Shown here one piece after another: positions 23,417 through 36,200 of a DNA stretch of 64,000 bases. The stretch's first letter is position 1. Each line of letters opens with the position of its first letter. This stretch comes from Cyathus striatus. Taxonomy: Eukaryota; Basidiomycota; Agaricomycetes; Agaricales; Nidulariaceae. Below the pieces are notes generated by a model, which was not told the DNA's origin, made no database searches, and was given only the letters and a program-made list of their open reading frames with translations. The translations under genes were made by a program, and so were the position numbers. Location: assembly GCA_025738555.1 (NCBI GenBank), contig JAOVFP010000012.1, forward strand, positions 1,736,001 through 1,800,000, in the 5' to 3' direction.

Positions 23417-24036
23417 CATTTGATGACTTCCCATAAAGATTTAGAGAGAATTTAGCCCACTATAATTTTAAGGTCTGATTGATCCCATGATTTGTCTATT
23501 TTCTGGCTATCCCATAACATTGCCATCCTCAGTCATGTATGAGATTTAGCAGTCAACTAAATAGTTATTTCATTTTGTGCTACTTCATTGCATTGCTCAT
23601 CACATTCTACTGTATTTTTCAAATCCTATGCTTTCTTATTACTACCTGCTAAAATGGTGGCTTACAATTGTCAATTCTACATCATTCTTATCATAAAGGC
23701 ATCATATAGTATGTCTTCAACTATATTGAAAAGTTAGTAGTGGGGTGTTCATAATTAATAAATGAGAAATCATGGTACAACAACAAACAGATCTGCATGT
23801 CACAGGGGAAAGGCTGATAAATCACCCTAAATGGTAATAACTAAGAAATAAAGTGGTTTAACAGGGCCTTAGTGAAATAGAGAGGGGTCAGAAGGCCTTG
23901 GTATATTTCAATGTCTAGCAGACTTTAGCTGGTAGTTAGACATGATGAGACTGGCATGATCCAGAGCTTGGCATCAGAGTTCTAAATAAAGTTTAACCTG
24001 CTAAATGCTGCTAAATCCTTATGGGAAGTCATTCAA
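23417..24036. mobile_element. inverted-repeat element, TGACTTCCCA family, 0.6 kb
   Basis: Left end TTGATGACTTCCCATAAAGA and right end the reverse complement of TTGAATGACTTCCCATAAGG. No coding sequence. It abuts the next member head-to-head, so the junction at 24021-24050 is an almost perfect palindrome. Confidence 0.6.
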
Positions 24037-25713
24037 TGGATGACTTCCCACAGCGTTTAGAAACCTAGATTAAATTTCTAAACACCATAAGTGAGATTGG
24101 CTGTGATGCCATTGTCCAAATCAGCTCACTTTGACAGCTGATCTCAAAACTGACCCCTTTCTAGATAATAATCTGGAAGAGCCCCCCCCCAGGCTAGGGA
24201 CTGACATGGATGGATCCACAATCTATCTGCGATCCAATCTGCAGATGTGCCATTAATTCAGATGCATCTGCTCAGCACCACTTAAATTAGTAAATTTATA
24301 TAGTATTGTAGTAGCATACTATTGGCAGTTAGTAGTTTGGGTTGATCAGTACTTCATGTTGTTGCATTTATGACCAATAGTGGATAGATTTTTCATAATA
24401 AAAAGTGATATTCAAGTGTAATACTACTACTAGATAACAGAGGTAAAATTTTGAGGTTAGAAAAGCATGAGAGTGTGGACAAAATTTGCCCAACATGAAC
24501 TACTGATTGATGATAGTAGTATATTGGGGAGCATGATTATTATTCAGACTAAGGGTTTGGCAACAACTGTAATACATTGTCACAGTGTGATTTGAGACCC
24601 TTCCTTGATGTCATGTTCAGAGGCCACAAAATCATGTATTCTCAATGTCTATCAATGAATACACATTTGTTACCTTTTTAATTTAATATTTGGATTGTTT
24701 CCAGTCTGTGCAAGAGGTACATGAAATATCATAAGTATTTGCCAACACAACCTTTTTAAATCTTACATTTAATCTCAGATTTGTGTTACATTTTGATATC
24801 TTTCAAGATTATATCTACTGTTAAAGAATATATACTTATTGTATCATCTTATAACTCTGGATATATACTCTACTGTATCTATTGTACTGGCCTGAAAAAT
24901 ATAAAATATGTTGCAGAAGAGGATCTTGAGATAAATGAGGTTTTGAGTGATTTTCAAACACTGGAGATGGCTTTAAACACTTGTTATATGATAATATTTG
25001 ATGCATCTGAATTATGAGGCACATCTGCAGATTGGCATCCAAATCCGATCCAAATCTGCAATTTTCAGATTAAATATGCAGATTGCCAGTTTTCAGCCAT
25101 CCATGTCAGTCCCTACCCCTCCCTCTTCTAGTTCTAAACACCCTCCTGTAAATGCATTTTTGATCTCTGATGTCAAAATTCCTGCAGGGACATATCATCT
25201 CAAGATTCATACTACTGATACAGTAATCTCCCTCCCCTTGTATGACATAGTTGCAGTATAATTGGCAATGTAGTAGGCTTTATGTCATGTTGTTTTGTAT
25301 AATTATTCATCACAGTGATTCTTTGTGAAAAATATATCATTATATACTTATTTTTGAGAAAATCAGTCCACAGTGCTATTGAAGTTCTTCACTATGGGAG
25401 GGAACAGCACTTATATCAAAGAAAAGGCTACATCAGACTAGCATGCACATGATGCACATATGTACTGTTTACTTTACAGAGTTTCTGAGAGATTCAGTCA
25501 TAAAAAGACAGATAGAATGCAATATTGTTGTGAATAAAGGAAAAGATAAACATGTGATAAGATTACTAAAGCACTTATGAAATTTAGAAATGACATTGAA
25601 AGTCTAAGGGAAAATGTGCTATGGTTAGAAATGCAGACCTAGATTAGCTGAGTGCCACTCACTTAACATTTAGAAAATAATCTGTATTTCTAAACCCTGT
25701 GGGAAGTCACCCA
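24037..25713. mobile_element. inverted-repeat element, TGACTTCCCA family, 1.7 kb
   Basis: Inverted ends of about 65 bp: TGGATGACTTCCCACAG at the left, and the reverse complement of TGGGTGACTTCCCACAG at the right, with homology continuing into GTTTAGAAA. The interior is non-coding and contains another inverted-repeat element (24193-25117). The TSD is unclear. Confidence 0.65.
24193..25117. mobile_element. nested inverted-repeat element, TAGGGACTGACATGG family
   Basis: Ends share 20 of 21 bases (G(C/G)TAGGGACTGACATGGATG) in inverted orientation, followed at both ends by CAATCTGCAGATGTGC-type sequence. A partial relative starts near 32532 (GGCTAGGGCTGG…). It is nested inside the 1.7-kb element. 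Confidence 0.65.
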
Positions 25714-25995
25714 TTGTTCAAATTGCTCTGTGATGCATGATTAATAAGACATCTGTTCAAGTTCAAAGCATTGTGTGATGTGTGACTGAACAGTTGGTTG
25801 AAAGTCTACAGTATCCTGTATCTTGAGAGCTGAACCTCCCTTCACCCATTGGCAGGATTGGCATCCTGTATCTCTTGAGAGAGCTGACTCCCTTCATTCT
25901 CTTCCTTTTCCTTCGTATTCATGATGAACACTGGTAAGCTGGTCAGGTCCGATAAGGAGCCAAAATAGACTCAGGGGACGGGGCAGGAGAACATG
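25714..25995. other. short unassigned spacer
   Basis: Contains two approximate copies of TATCCTGTATCT/GCATCCTGTATCT beside GAGAGCTGA…CCCTTCA, a small local tandem duplication near 25810-25900. No gene seen. Confidence 0.4.
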
Positions 25996-26005
25996 GGGGA
26001 ATCCT

Positions 26006-26731
26006 GAGTATGTACGAAACACGACACACTACACATTACACGGCGCGGGAAAACACAGCAAGTCACACATTACGCTGTGTGGAAAACAATACAAAATCTA
26101 CAGTGTATTGTGCACGAGCGGAAAATCATTTCGTCCGAAGTCATAAACTTGGGATTTTAAAATATTATTAACATAATTAGTGGGTAATTAAAATACATGA
26201 CATACTACAAAGCAAATAAATGTTTTTTTGTTGTTCTCGCAGCTCAGCTTTCTTCCCTCTCCCTCTCTTTCCGAACCTCAGTCATGGTGTAGAGCAGGCA
26301 AAGTGCCTGCGATGCGAAACACGATACCTCGCACATCTGAAGACGCTCCAAATTCTGATTACGTAATCATGCATCACGCTGGAATGACGCGTCCGTACGC
26401 GTTCCGCTCGTCTCAACCTATCCTCACCGCTCGCCCTGTCCTTCACTTTCCTTATTGCTCAACAATGCATTCTTATCGTCTCATCTCCCCCGCGCAGCGT
26501 AGAAGGACGGTGACGCGTCATCAATCTTCCGCCCTCTAAGTTTTTCCTCCAGTTAATTCAGTCAACTTAGCAATGTGTAGATTTTACTTAACGATGTGTG
26601 GATACAGTGATATGAATATGTAGTGAAATAGTTTAGCCGTCTAAAATATACACAGTGTAGTTTCCACACGGTGTAATGTGTAAATTTGTCGTGTTTGTGC
26701 AATGTGCAATGTGTCGTGTTTCGTCCATCCC
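26006..26731. mobile_element. MULE-like non-autonomous element, 726 bp
   Basis: Inverted ends of about 35 bp centred on ACGAAACACGACACA and CACATT(A/G)CAC, flanked by the 10-bp direct repeat GGGGAATCCT (25996-26005 and 26732-26741). A 9-10 bp TSD is typical of Mutator-like elements. The interior has only a weak frame (26228-26539) with no recognised domain. Confidence 0.85.
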
Positions 26732-26741
26732 GGGGAATCCT

Positions 26742-28020
26742 AGGGATAGTGTCATTGTGCGACGTATCCTATAGTCCCTACGAATCTGCGAAGACACGAA
26801 CGAAAGTCCTTGTATAAACTGGCTGCTTCTTCAACCACGCTGAAACATCGAATAACAACGTAGATGAGGAAGCAATGGTAGAGAGCGCAACTGGACCGGC
26901 TGCGGAAGAGGCCTGTGCGAAGAGAGTGGTTGGTTAGTAGATCATAAATGGGACGTTATGAGCACGCGAGAAAAAGGTCGCACTGCGCTTTTACTCCGTC
27001 TTTCGCAGAGTACATGATGTGTTCATGCTGTTATCGTCTGAAGGAGCTAATTTTGAGCTGAGTATGTTGTTGGATCCGGAAGCTGGTAAGGATGTTTGGA
27101 CTAGTGTTTTACTAGCGATATGGTATTGGCGTAGTACCGCAATCCAGTGCTTCTGTAACACGAGCTGGAGTCGAATGCTATGCAAATCGTATGTGTCGAT
27201 GGCTGGTGGATCGGTTGCGTGTCGTTGGCGGACCTGGCTGTGGTTAGCCAAGCAGTGTAGGACTCAGAGCGTTATCGCACCTCTCCTGCCAATATCCCAA
27301 ACGAACTACCGACTTAAGGTAGCTACGGAGGCATTACTCTAGAAATGCACGTTGTACCTTCGTTTGCTCAAGGCGTCGATGGTCGAGATTCCGGAGCGTA
27401 CAGGGTGAATTTAATGTGGGTTAGCTGTATGTTTTTGTGTAGAAACGAGCATGGAGCCCACGTTAAGTATCACCATGCCGCTCTCTCGATGTTTTCGCCG
27501 ATGTATCCACACTTACAAGTTTTAGCAGCACGTTTTAGTAGAAATGAATGACATGAACTTCGCTATCCTTGATAAGAAGATATCTCCTATCTAACTAACT
27601 ACCCGCCCTTCACACAGGTTCTTTGATAACATGACCAGCGTCACTACTCTTGAGCGTGTACATCAGTTGATCGGAAGCTTCCAGCTAAACAGAAGCACAT
27701 GCGTATGCCGTCTCGATCTCGGACGACGAAGGAAGGCGTGAATTCCACAAATGGATAGCAATGAAATAGTTTTATTTCGGTTACTAATGTTGTCCATAAA
27801 GAATTGGGATTAGTTATACTACTTACTGTACTGTCGTGAATCGTGATCAGGACGAGAACAGGAGACATACCACATAAGATTTAAGTCAACGTGATGGTTT
27901 TCTCCGCTATCAATTCGAACTGTCAACCAACCGTCAACGTCACTGTCAACAGTGAAATGATGATTATCATGTGATTTGTAACTCAAGTTAATAATAGAAA
28001 ACCCGTGGTACTCGCATGTT
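26742..28020. repeat. diverged relative of the large repeat, plus NLR 2 upstream region
   Basis: Around 26890-27090 the order GTGCGAAGAGAGTGGTTGG, GCGAGAAAAAGG and TTTTGAGCTGAGTATG follows that of copies A-C (for example 13690-13880), so an older relative is likely. From about 27340 to 28020 nothing is recognised; this part contains the NLR 2 promoter. Confidence 0.45.
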
Positions 28021-28024
28021 CAGG

Positions 28025-28032
28025 TATATAAA
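28025..28032 (+). promoter_or_regulatory. TATA box of NLR 2
   Basis: TATATAAA about 100 bp upstream of the ATG at 28131. An ATG at 28036 lies only 4 bp after it and is therefore unlikely to be the start. Confidence 0.55.
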
Positions 28033-28130
28033 GTAATGAGTGTTCGCTATGAAGTCAATAGTTTCTCTCACCCATCAATCAATTCAAGCGATCCATCAAA
28101 CCACTCACAAATTCTGTCAGTTGTCTCAAT

Positions 28131-31100
28131 GTGCAAACTTCCCTATTGCCCATCTCACTGTCTTCACAGAACATACACAATCAGCCAATGGCTGAACCAC
28201 TTTTACCACTTGAATTTCATGTTCCTCATGCCACTCAAACATTTATTGGGCAAGAAGTATACCTTGAAAAACTTCATCAACATTTTAAAAATGATAGCAC
28301 TTCTGAGAGAAAAATGTTTCTTTTGTATGGTATGGGTGGCATTGGCAAGACTCAAATCTGCTTGAAATTCAATGATGAGATGGCTGCCTAGTAGGTATTT
28401 TTGAGTTATTACATCTATGGGCCTAAACATCTCCCTCAACAGTGTCACACATACCTTTTGGATTAATGCAACATCTGAAGAAACAGTGATTCAAAGCCTC
28501 AAGGATATATATAAGAATAAAATCTCTGGAACATTGACATCTTCCTTCTCTGCTTCTGATGTGCTCATATGGATTTCTGAACTTAAATCTACATGGATTT
28601 TGATATTTGACAATGCTGATGGCTCTCCTGAATTAGCTGAAAAGTTTCTTCCACCTGGAAATACAGGAAATATTTTGATTACAAGTAGAAATCCAGCACT
28701 TCAAAGACTTACAACACATAAGAACTCAATGGTAGTAATTGAAATGAATGAAGAAACTGCCATTGAGCTACTTTCTAAAACAAGTGGATTGGACATAAAA
28801 TCTAGGGAACACATAGAGAATGCAAAAATAATAGTGCAAAAACTGCATTATCTACCACTAGCTATTGATATGGCTGGAGCATACATATCTCAAACACAAC
28901 TTCAGCTTGATGATTTTATAAGAATTTATGACAAGTACAGACCAAAATTATTGAATCATAAAAAATTTATAGGAGCATCAGGATATAATAAATCAGTATA
29001 CAGAACATGGGACATCTCTTTTCAAAAAATATTGGAAATGTCAAATGATCAAGAAAATGAAGAACATGCAGCTGCAGCAAGATATGCAATAACTTTGATT
29101 AACATCTGTGCATTTTTTCACTATGAAAATATATCTGAAACAATATTTGAAAGAGCTGCAAAATATTACTTACAAAACAAAAAAAAATATGAAGATGAAG
29201 GCATACTTACATATCTACCTACTATGGATGTTTCAATTCTTAATGTGGATGAAAATGGAGAGTGGAATTATGGGAGATTTTTAGAAAGTATAGAATTACT
29301 TCAATCATTCTCATTTATAAAGAAAACAAAATCAATGTATAATCTGCATCCATTGGTACAAATATATTGCCAAGATAGATTATCACTGAAGGAAAAGAAC
29401 TTATGGACACTAAATGCTAGAGGATTGTTGATAAGCTCTGTTTCAGATGAAAATACAACTATTGAATATATATATCAAAATTCTATTCTGTCTCATGTTA
29501 TTCAAAACTTATCACATGAGAAAAATATCAATGATATGCAATATTATAATGATTTATTTCAAATATTAGCTGATATAATGAAAAAAAATGGAAAAAGCAA
29601 TTTAGAACAAATATTGAGGCTTAAAATATTTGAAATTTATAAAGAAGTACATGGAATAGTACATCCATATACTCTTGTCAGTATGAGCAACTTAGCAATA
29701 ACATATAATAATCAGGGTAGATGGACAGAAGCTGAAAAGCTGAACTTACAGGCTATGGAGATGAGTACCAAGGTTTTAGGCAAGGAGCACCCAGATACAC
29801 TTAACAACATGGATAACTTGGCAGATATCTGCAACAATATGGGTAAATGGGCAGAAGCTGAAATGTTGGAGATCCAGATTCTGGAGATGAGAATTAGAAT
29901 TCTGGGCAAGGAACATCCAAATACACTTACATCCATGAGTAACTTGGCATTCACACTTGGAAATCTTGGAAAATGGACAGAAGCTGAAATGTTGAATATT
30001 CAGATTTTGGAGATGAGAGTCAGAATTCTGGGAAAAGAACATCCAAATACTCTCACCAGCATGCATAACTTGGCAACAATATATAATAATATGGGCAAAT
30101 GGAAAGAAGCTGAAACATTGGAGATTCAGGTTCTAGAGATGAAAACCAGAATTCTGGGCAAGGAACATCCAGATACACTTACCTCCATGAGTAACTTAGC
30201 ATTTATACTTGGAAATCTTGGCAAATGGACAGAAGCAGAAACATTGAATATTCAGGTTCTGGAGATGAGGGCAAGATTTCTAGGCAAGAATCACCCAGAG
30301 ACTCTCAACAGCATGAATAATTTAGCAACAACATACAAAAATAGGGGGAAATGGACAGAAGCTGAAAAATTGGAGATTCAGGTTCTGGAGATGAAAACCA
30401 GAATCCTGGGCAAAGAACATCCAGATACACTTACCTCCATGAGCAACTTAGCATTTACACTTGGAAATCTTGGCAAATGGACAGAAGCTGAAACATTGGA
30501 GATTCAGGTTCTGGAGATGAAAACTAGAATTCTGGGCAAGGAACATCCAGACACACTTACCTCCATGAATAACTTGGTAAAATTATATGGAAATATTGGC
30601 AAATGGGAGCAAGCAGAGGTGCTGGGAGTTCAGGTTCTGGAGTTAATGACCAGAATTCTGGGAAAGGAGCACCCAGAGACACTCAACAGTATGAATAACT
30701 TGGCAAAAATATATAAAAATATAAGCAAATGGGAAGAATCTGAAAGACTGGAAATTCATGTTCTGGATATAATGATCAGAGTACTTGGCACTGAACATTC
30801 TCAGACAATAACATCAATGACCAACTTAGCCTTGACATATCAAAAATTAGGAAAGATTACTGAAGCTGAAGCAATAGAAAAGCAAGTGAAAATAAGCAAT
30901 AAAAATGCAAAAGATAAACTGGAACTTGAAGGACAAGTATCTGTAATTTCAGCTTTTAACATACTTAAGGACATATCATGTGTTGATGCAATTTATGATA
31001 CAAGTTCAGCTAGTGATCCTTCAAAGCAATTAAGCTCAGAAATTCATAAATTAATTGACAATGTTTTCCAATGGGTGAATAGTGACTCTTTACAGAGAAT

Positions 31101-31623
31101 TATGTGGATATGCAGAGAACTCAATGACAATGACAACTTAAAAATATCCCAAACCATTGTGAATCAATCTAATCAGAAGAACACACTTGCTGCTTCTTTT
31201 TTTATTCCTGAAACCTTAGTTGAAAATAATGATGCTTCTCAGTTGATACCTACAATTGGATACCAGCTATTAAATGCTATACCAGGGATTAAACATTTCA
31301 TTTTGGATGCTATTTCAGAAAGCCCTAATATTTTGTCTAGTTCATTGGAAGATCAAATAAAACATTTACTATTATATCCTCTTCTAAAATTTGAGCTAGA
31401 CAGCAACAACACAAAAAAGCTTGTTGTAATAGATGGGTTTGACAAGATTGCAAGTACAGACTTGCAGATAGAGATACTAAAGGCATTTGGTCAACTACTA
31501 CAACAACAACACATTCACCTCAAGCTATTCTTCATAACAACACATGCAGAGAGTCTTCATGACATCTTTGATATCAGTGATATCAGAAGCATTGTCACAA
31601 CAATGTCTTATCACAATGTATGA
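28131..31623 (+). CDS. NLR 2: NB-ARC, 10 TPRs, then a degenerate NACHT domain
   Basis: Exons 28131-28390 and 28443-31623 (phase 2, 52-bp intron) give 1,146 residues with no internal stop. Layout: short N-terminus; FIGQEVYLEKL; P-loop GMGGIGKTQICLKF (about residues 67-80); Walker B ILIFDNADG; NILITSRNPAL; LPLAIDMAGAYI; LHPLVQ; about 10 TPRs of 42 residues (GKEHP.TL.SM.NLA…GKWTEAE.L.IQVLEM). Then from about residue 930 comes a second NTPase like basidiomycete NACHT domains: VDAIYDTSS, LAASFFIPETL, LIPTIGYQLLNAIPGI, Walker B KLVVIDGFDK (about 1080), FFITTHAES. Its P-loop position reads IMWICRELNDNDNLK, so the Gly/Lys signature is lost. An alternative start is MAEPLL at 28188. Probable cytosolic receptor. 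Confidence 0.85.
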
Positions 31624-33299
31624 TGATAAAATACAGTATTAGTATTTATACTAATTAATTTTATAGCAATTGGATTTTTTTGGTCAATCAACAGGCAGCT
31701 TCATTTTTTCAGGAAGGCAATTCAACTCTAACATACATAATCTTGGAATCAGTGTACACAATGAACATGGTACCAATTCTTTCCCTGAATATGTGATGTA
31801 TAAAGACTAATTTCTAATTGCACAGTTAATAGTCATGTATCCTTAAGTCCAGAAGATGAAAACACTCAACTTCTAAGTAGAGACACACATTTCTTTTCAA
31901 ATGCTAATAGTTTTAGAATACAATATGCTACATTTTCAAATACAGTCAATCAATATAGTAAGTCACTTCCCAAACATCACATAAATCAATTTGCATATTC
32001 TTGTTCATAATATCAATATTTTCACAGGCCAAATAAACAATGAACAAGTAGTTGAGTGCTATATCCCAACACTGAACAATGATATACCCAGAAATTATTT
32101 ATATATTTCCATCATGAAGTATATTAAGATGGTTTTATCATGGATTCAGGATTGCTTTGGGGTGTCTGCATAAGTAGCTACTTTCATGACTTAATGTACA
32201 GTGGCATGCAAAAATAATGCACCAACACTATTTTTATGATATCTCTTGAATGAATTCATGTACTTTTAAACTGTAAATTGTGAAAAATAATAGAGCTTCT
32301 GTCTCTAGGCTTGCTGTAAAAATTTTGCCAAAAAAGAAATCCTCTTTGAATAGGAACAAATATAAAAAGGCACCTTTTCTGACTTTTTATAGAAGTACCC
32401 AGTGAACTCAGAAAAAATATATGTTATACTCCTCAACTAACTGAGCAAGTCTCATTTTTAATCATGAAATTTGAACCAATGGATAATGAAAAAATAAATT
32501 CAAAAGTGGCCAAATTTTGTCTATTTTTGGCTAGGGCTGGTCACAGATTGGTGGTATCTGACTATCTGCAGATATTATCTGTTTTCATTACCATCAGATT
32601 GGATACAGATAAATTCCCACAGATATTCAGCTAATCTGGGCTTATCCACCCAATCTGTTCAACTCACACCTCCAATCCCTTGCACAATGCCTATTTTCTC
32701 ATCACCATCTGCCTATACCACACATTGAATATCATATATAAAAAGCCATATATCTATTCTTTTATTTTAGATAATTTTTTAAATAAAATACACAAGTTAT
32801 TGTGCCTCTAGGTTTAATTAAGCATCAGTTTGGGAATTTTGTGGAATTCATGATATGAAAGGGACCTGTCATGGATTGTGATCTGAATTTCATGTAAATT
32901 CTCCAATCATGATCCAATATATATACTGCTACATTTTTATGTAATTAATCTCAATTATAATATGCTAAGTACAATTCAAGACTTATATTGCAGTTTTATC
33001 TCTTAAAATTTTAAGCCATGTTTTTGTACTTATAGTATGTAGCTATAAACTTTTGAATACCGGTATAGAGTGTTCAGTCTGTTGATTCAGTGGACAGAGG
33101 CCAGTGTTAGCAGCCTGAGGAGACAAATGAGATTGTGAAGTTTGATTCTTGAACAGATAGTTCAATGCGTCAATATTTCAATCACGGGACACACCACGTG
33201 TGTGCACATGTAGGTTGAAAAGTAAATCTATTTTGACCCCGGAGGGATATAATAATGATAATAATATACCTTGTCGAACAAGGTGACACTTACAGCATC
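31624..33299. other. AT-rich intergenic, transposon remnants
   Basis: No gene. At 32199 a Tc1-like terminus TACAGTGGCATGCAAAAATA is seen without a partner end. At about 32532 there is a relative of the TAGGGACTGACATGG family terminus with CTGCAGATATTATCTG-type sequence. The rest is unassigned. Confidence 0.45.
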
Positions 33300-36200
33300 C
33301 ATCTACACAACAATGTTTATACGCGATATGCTATATTCATAAGTACAACCACGCCGGAGATGGAGCATATAAATAACCTAAAAATTGCCAAACCAATAAG
33401 TAATCGTAAATGTATACATTAAAGAAAACGTGTGCGGTATACGAGAGAAGTCGGTAGTCATGACAGAGTTGGAATGATAGATTAAAAAAAGAAAATCGTA
33501 ACCAAACGAAAGGTAATGCAACAAGAGAACAGTAAAGATGTGGGAGTGTGGAGCGTATGTATAATTTCATTGTCTGTAATGGGAGGTAGTGAGAGTCCGT
33601 GCGAATGTTGAATGGCAGGGGAAAGTAATGTAGAGCGGGGGACAGTAGCGGGGGTTGGAGGCGTTGAAACCAGATCGGGAGAGCAGGGCGCAGGTAGGAT
33701 GGTGGCGGTATGCCTTAGGTATCACTGACCAAGGCAGAGTATATTGATGGTGCTACTGTTAAAGTACAAGTAAACTACGAGACTAGAAATACTATATACT
33801 GTAGTAATACTTTATTCTGAGCAATTGTACTTGTAACTTAACAATAGTCTTATATATTCGAGGTGTTAAAAGTTCAAAGATAAAATGATATTCAAATAGT
33901 AGATTACGGCTATGTGAACGTTGTTACTTTAACGTTATAAATCACTGTACGTGCTTATCTATCTCGAAAATACGTCTCAAATTGGTCGTCTGTGTCTGTC
34001 TGCGTTACCCTGTCTGTGGGGAACGGAAGTATCACTAGTCCAGCGGTACTTGCTTTTCTATCTATTTACTGTACTACTTATATATGTTATTACTGCGCGG
34101 GTTGATCTAACTGGACCGTCCTGATCTATTTATATCCCATATGACATACACCGCGCGCGCACAATTAAGGCTGTACCAGGCGCGTGTAGGCGTGTGTCGA
34201 CATCCCCACAAACCCGCGCCTGGCGCTCGGTTTTCCAGATGAGTGCACACCCGGCAATCTTTGATGGACTTACGCGACTTATGGTTCGCGCTATCCCGGT
34301 ACATGTTATTCTCAACTGCGCGTTCCTTACTACGACCCAAGAACCTCATCTCAAAATAATCCTCTGCCCAATTATATTCTTTGTTTGGTAAGTGCACTAT
34401 CAGTCACCACTAAACCACTTATGCATATAATCAGATTATAAACAGCTTCCATATGAAATGTTTATCTCTTGACAGGAGAATCGCACACGCTACTTTCAGT
34501 GGAACCAATTAGATATCCTTCTAACCCAAGTATGTACCTTTATCCATGTTCAAACTGGCCTCTAACGATCTTTTTATATTGGTTTTATATTTTATATTGA
34601 TTCCCTTGTTAAAGGTGTTTCGTTACACAATAGCTGACAGCGCGGGACTTAACTTCAGCTCGTAGTACCCAAGATCATAAAAGTTCGTCTTATATGGATG
34701 GGACGGGGAGTACTTTTATCTAACCGTTCCTTATTGAATTAAAAGGTGCCATATCAATATTGAGGAACCATCGGAGTCCAATCGCCAAATTGATACCACG
34801 GCGCACCCGCGTCCACACCCGAGAACCCACTACACCCTACGCATAAAGCGCATAAAGCACCAACTCAAACCAAACAATACTAGCCATCAGACTCAACACC
34901 TCCACCTTTTCCTCCGCGCCTCACCGCCCACTTCCTCCCCGACTTAACACTATCGCTAAATGCCGGCAGCCGGGAACCGGTAGGGAGACTTTCATTTTCC
35001 CAATAGCTTTAAGCGGGCTAAACGACAAGCCCACATCCGCATCTTGGATCTGTTCCCACTGCTATGTCGTCAACGCAGTGGACACCATCGTAGCAGGGGA
35101 AGTTGTCGTTGATCATGAGGAGTAAGCAGAGTCCCCGGGATAAGGAATAAGCGAGGATGAGAGATATTTCGATTTCGGAGACCCTGTGGTGGATGTGGCT
35201 AAACGTAGCCTTAATGGAGAAGTGGACCGCCCTCCGCTGTTGCGAGCGTAGGTTGCTGTCGTCACTGTCCCGCTACATTGCCCCATTGTTGCGGAGGTGA
35301 ATGAAGGGGATAGGGGTACGGTGCCTGCTGAAGGAGCAGGTTAATTTGCATGCTGGCGAGCGGCCGTTTGAGTGGGGGCCTTCGAGTGACTAATGGAGAG
35401 AAGGGGTTAGCCATGCTATATATGCAGGCATAGAAACGATAAGATAAGGGTGAAATATGTATGGGATCGGAAGGTAAAAGGAGCAATGAAAGAGGATACG
35501 ATAGACTTGCGGCGCATGCTACTACACTCCCTGTTATAACCTCATTGTAACGCCTGATGGGAAACGTCGACAACACTGACGTCTCAACAGCATATAGGAG
35601 CACCCACCATACTCGTGCAACCACGCTTGGTTTGGGATACCGAGGGTGTCATAACCCTTAAAGCAACCACTACAAGTCCCGCCCGGAACACTGGACAGCG
35701 GCACAAATAAATGAAAGAGAACCAGCGAAGCCCCTGGCGGACTAGCAGCCATTCATTCGCAAGCTCACATCACAACAACCGCGCCAGAGTAGCAGACAAA
35801 AACGGGATTAGAGGGTCAACCAAGCCCACGGCGTGAAATAAGGAATCGATAAGGTAGGGCATTGGGGAAGCTAGGAACCCGTCGCACTGTCGTGCATGAC
35901 GGTCTCAGCCCACCAGGCAACACACAGTGGGTCAAAAATGGAACTGTGTCAGGCATTATAGCCTCCAACCATCGACCCGCCCAGACCACTGACTACAATG
36001 GCACAAAGCTCCACAACAGCGACGGAACAAGAAACAATAGAGACGTACACTATACCAGCAAAACTGCAACCCACGACTCCAACGTACGACAGTGCAGCGG
36101 AGTAACTGACGCATACGTAGACACTGCCACGTAACCGTCTCCCGCCCCTTCGTCCAGCAGGAACCCTGATTATGCCTATGGAACGTACATCCTGCATTTC

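Noticed and set aside
28036..28130. ATG at 28036 as the start of NLR 2 with an additional first intron
   Set aside because: It lies only 4 bp after the TATA box, and no good donor gives the right phase.
32199..32230. Tc1-like terminus TACAGTGGCATGCAAAA
   Set aside because: No matching inverted end found within 1 kb, so no element was called; noted only in the intergenic entry.
33080..33150. Possible tRNA-derived element (TTTGATTCTTG near 33140)
   Set aside because: B-box match is poor and no stems form.
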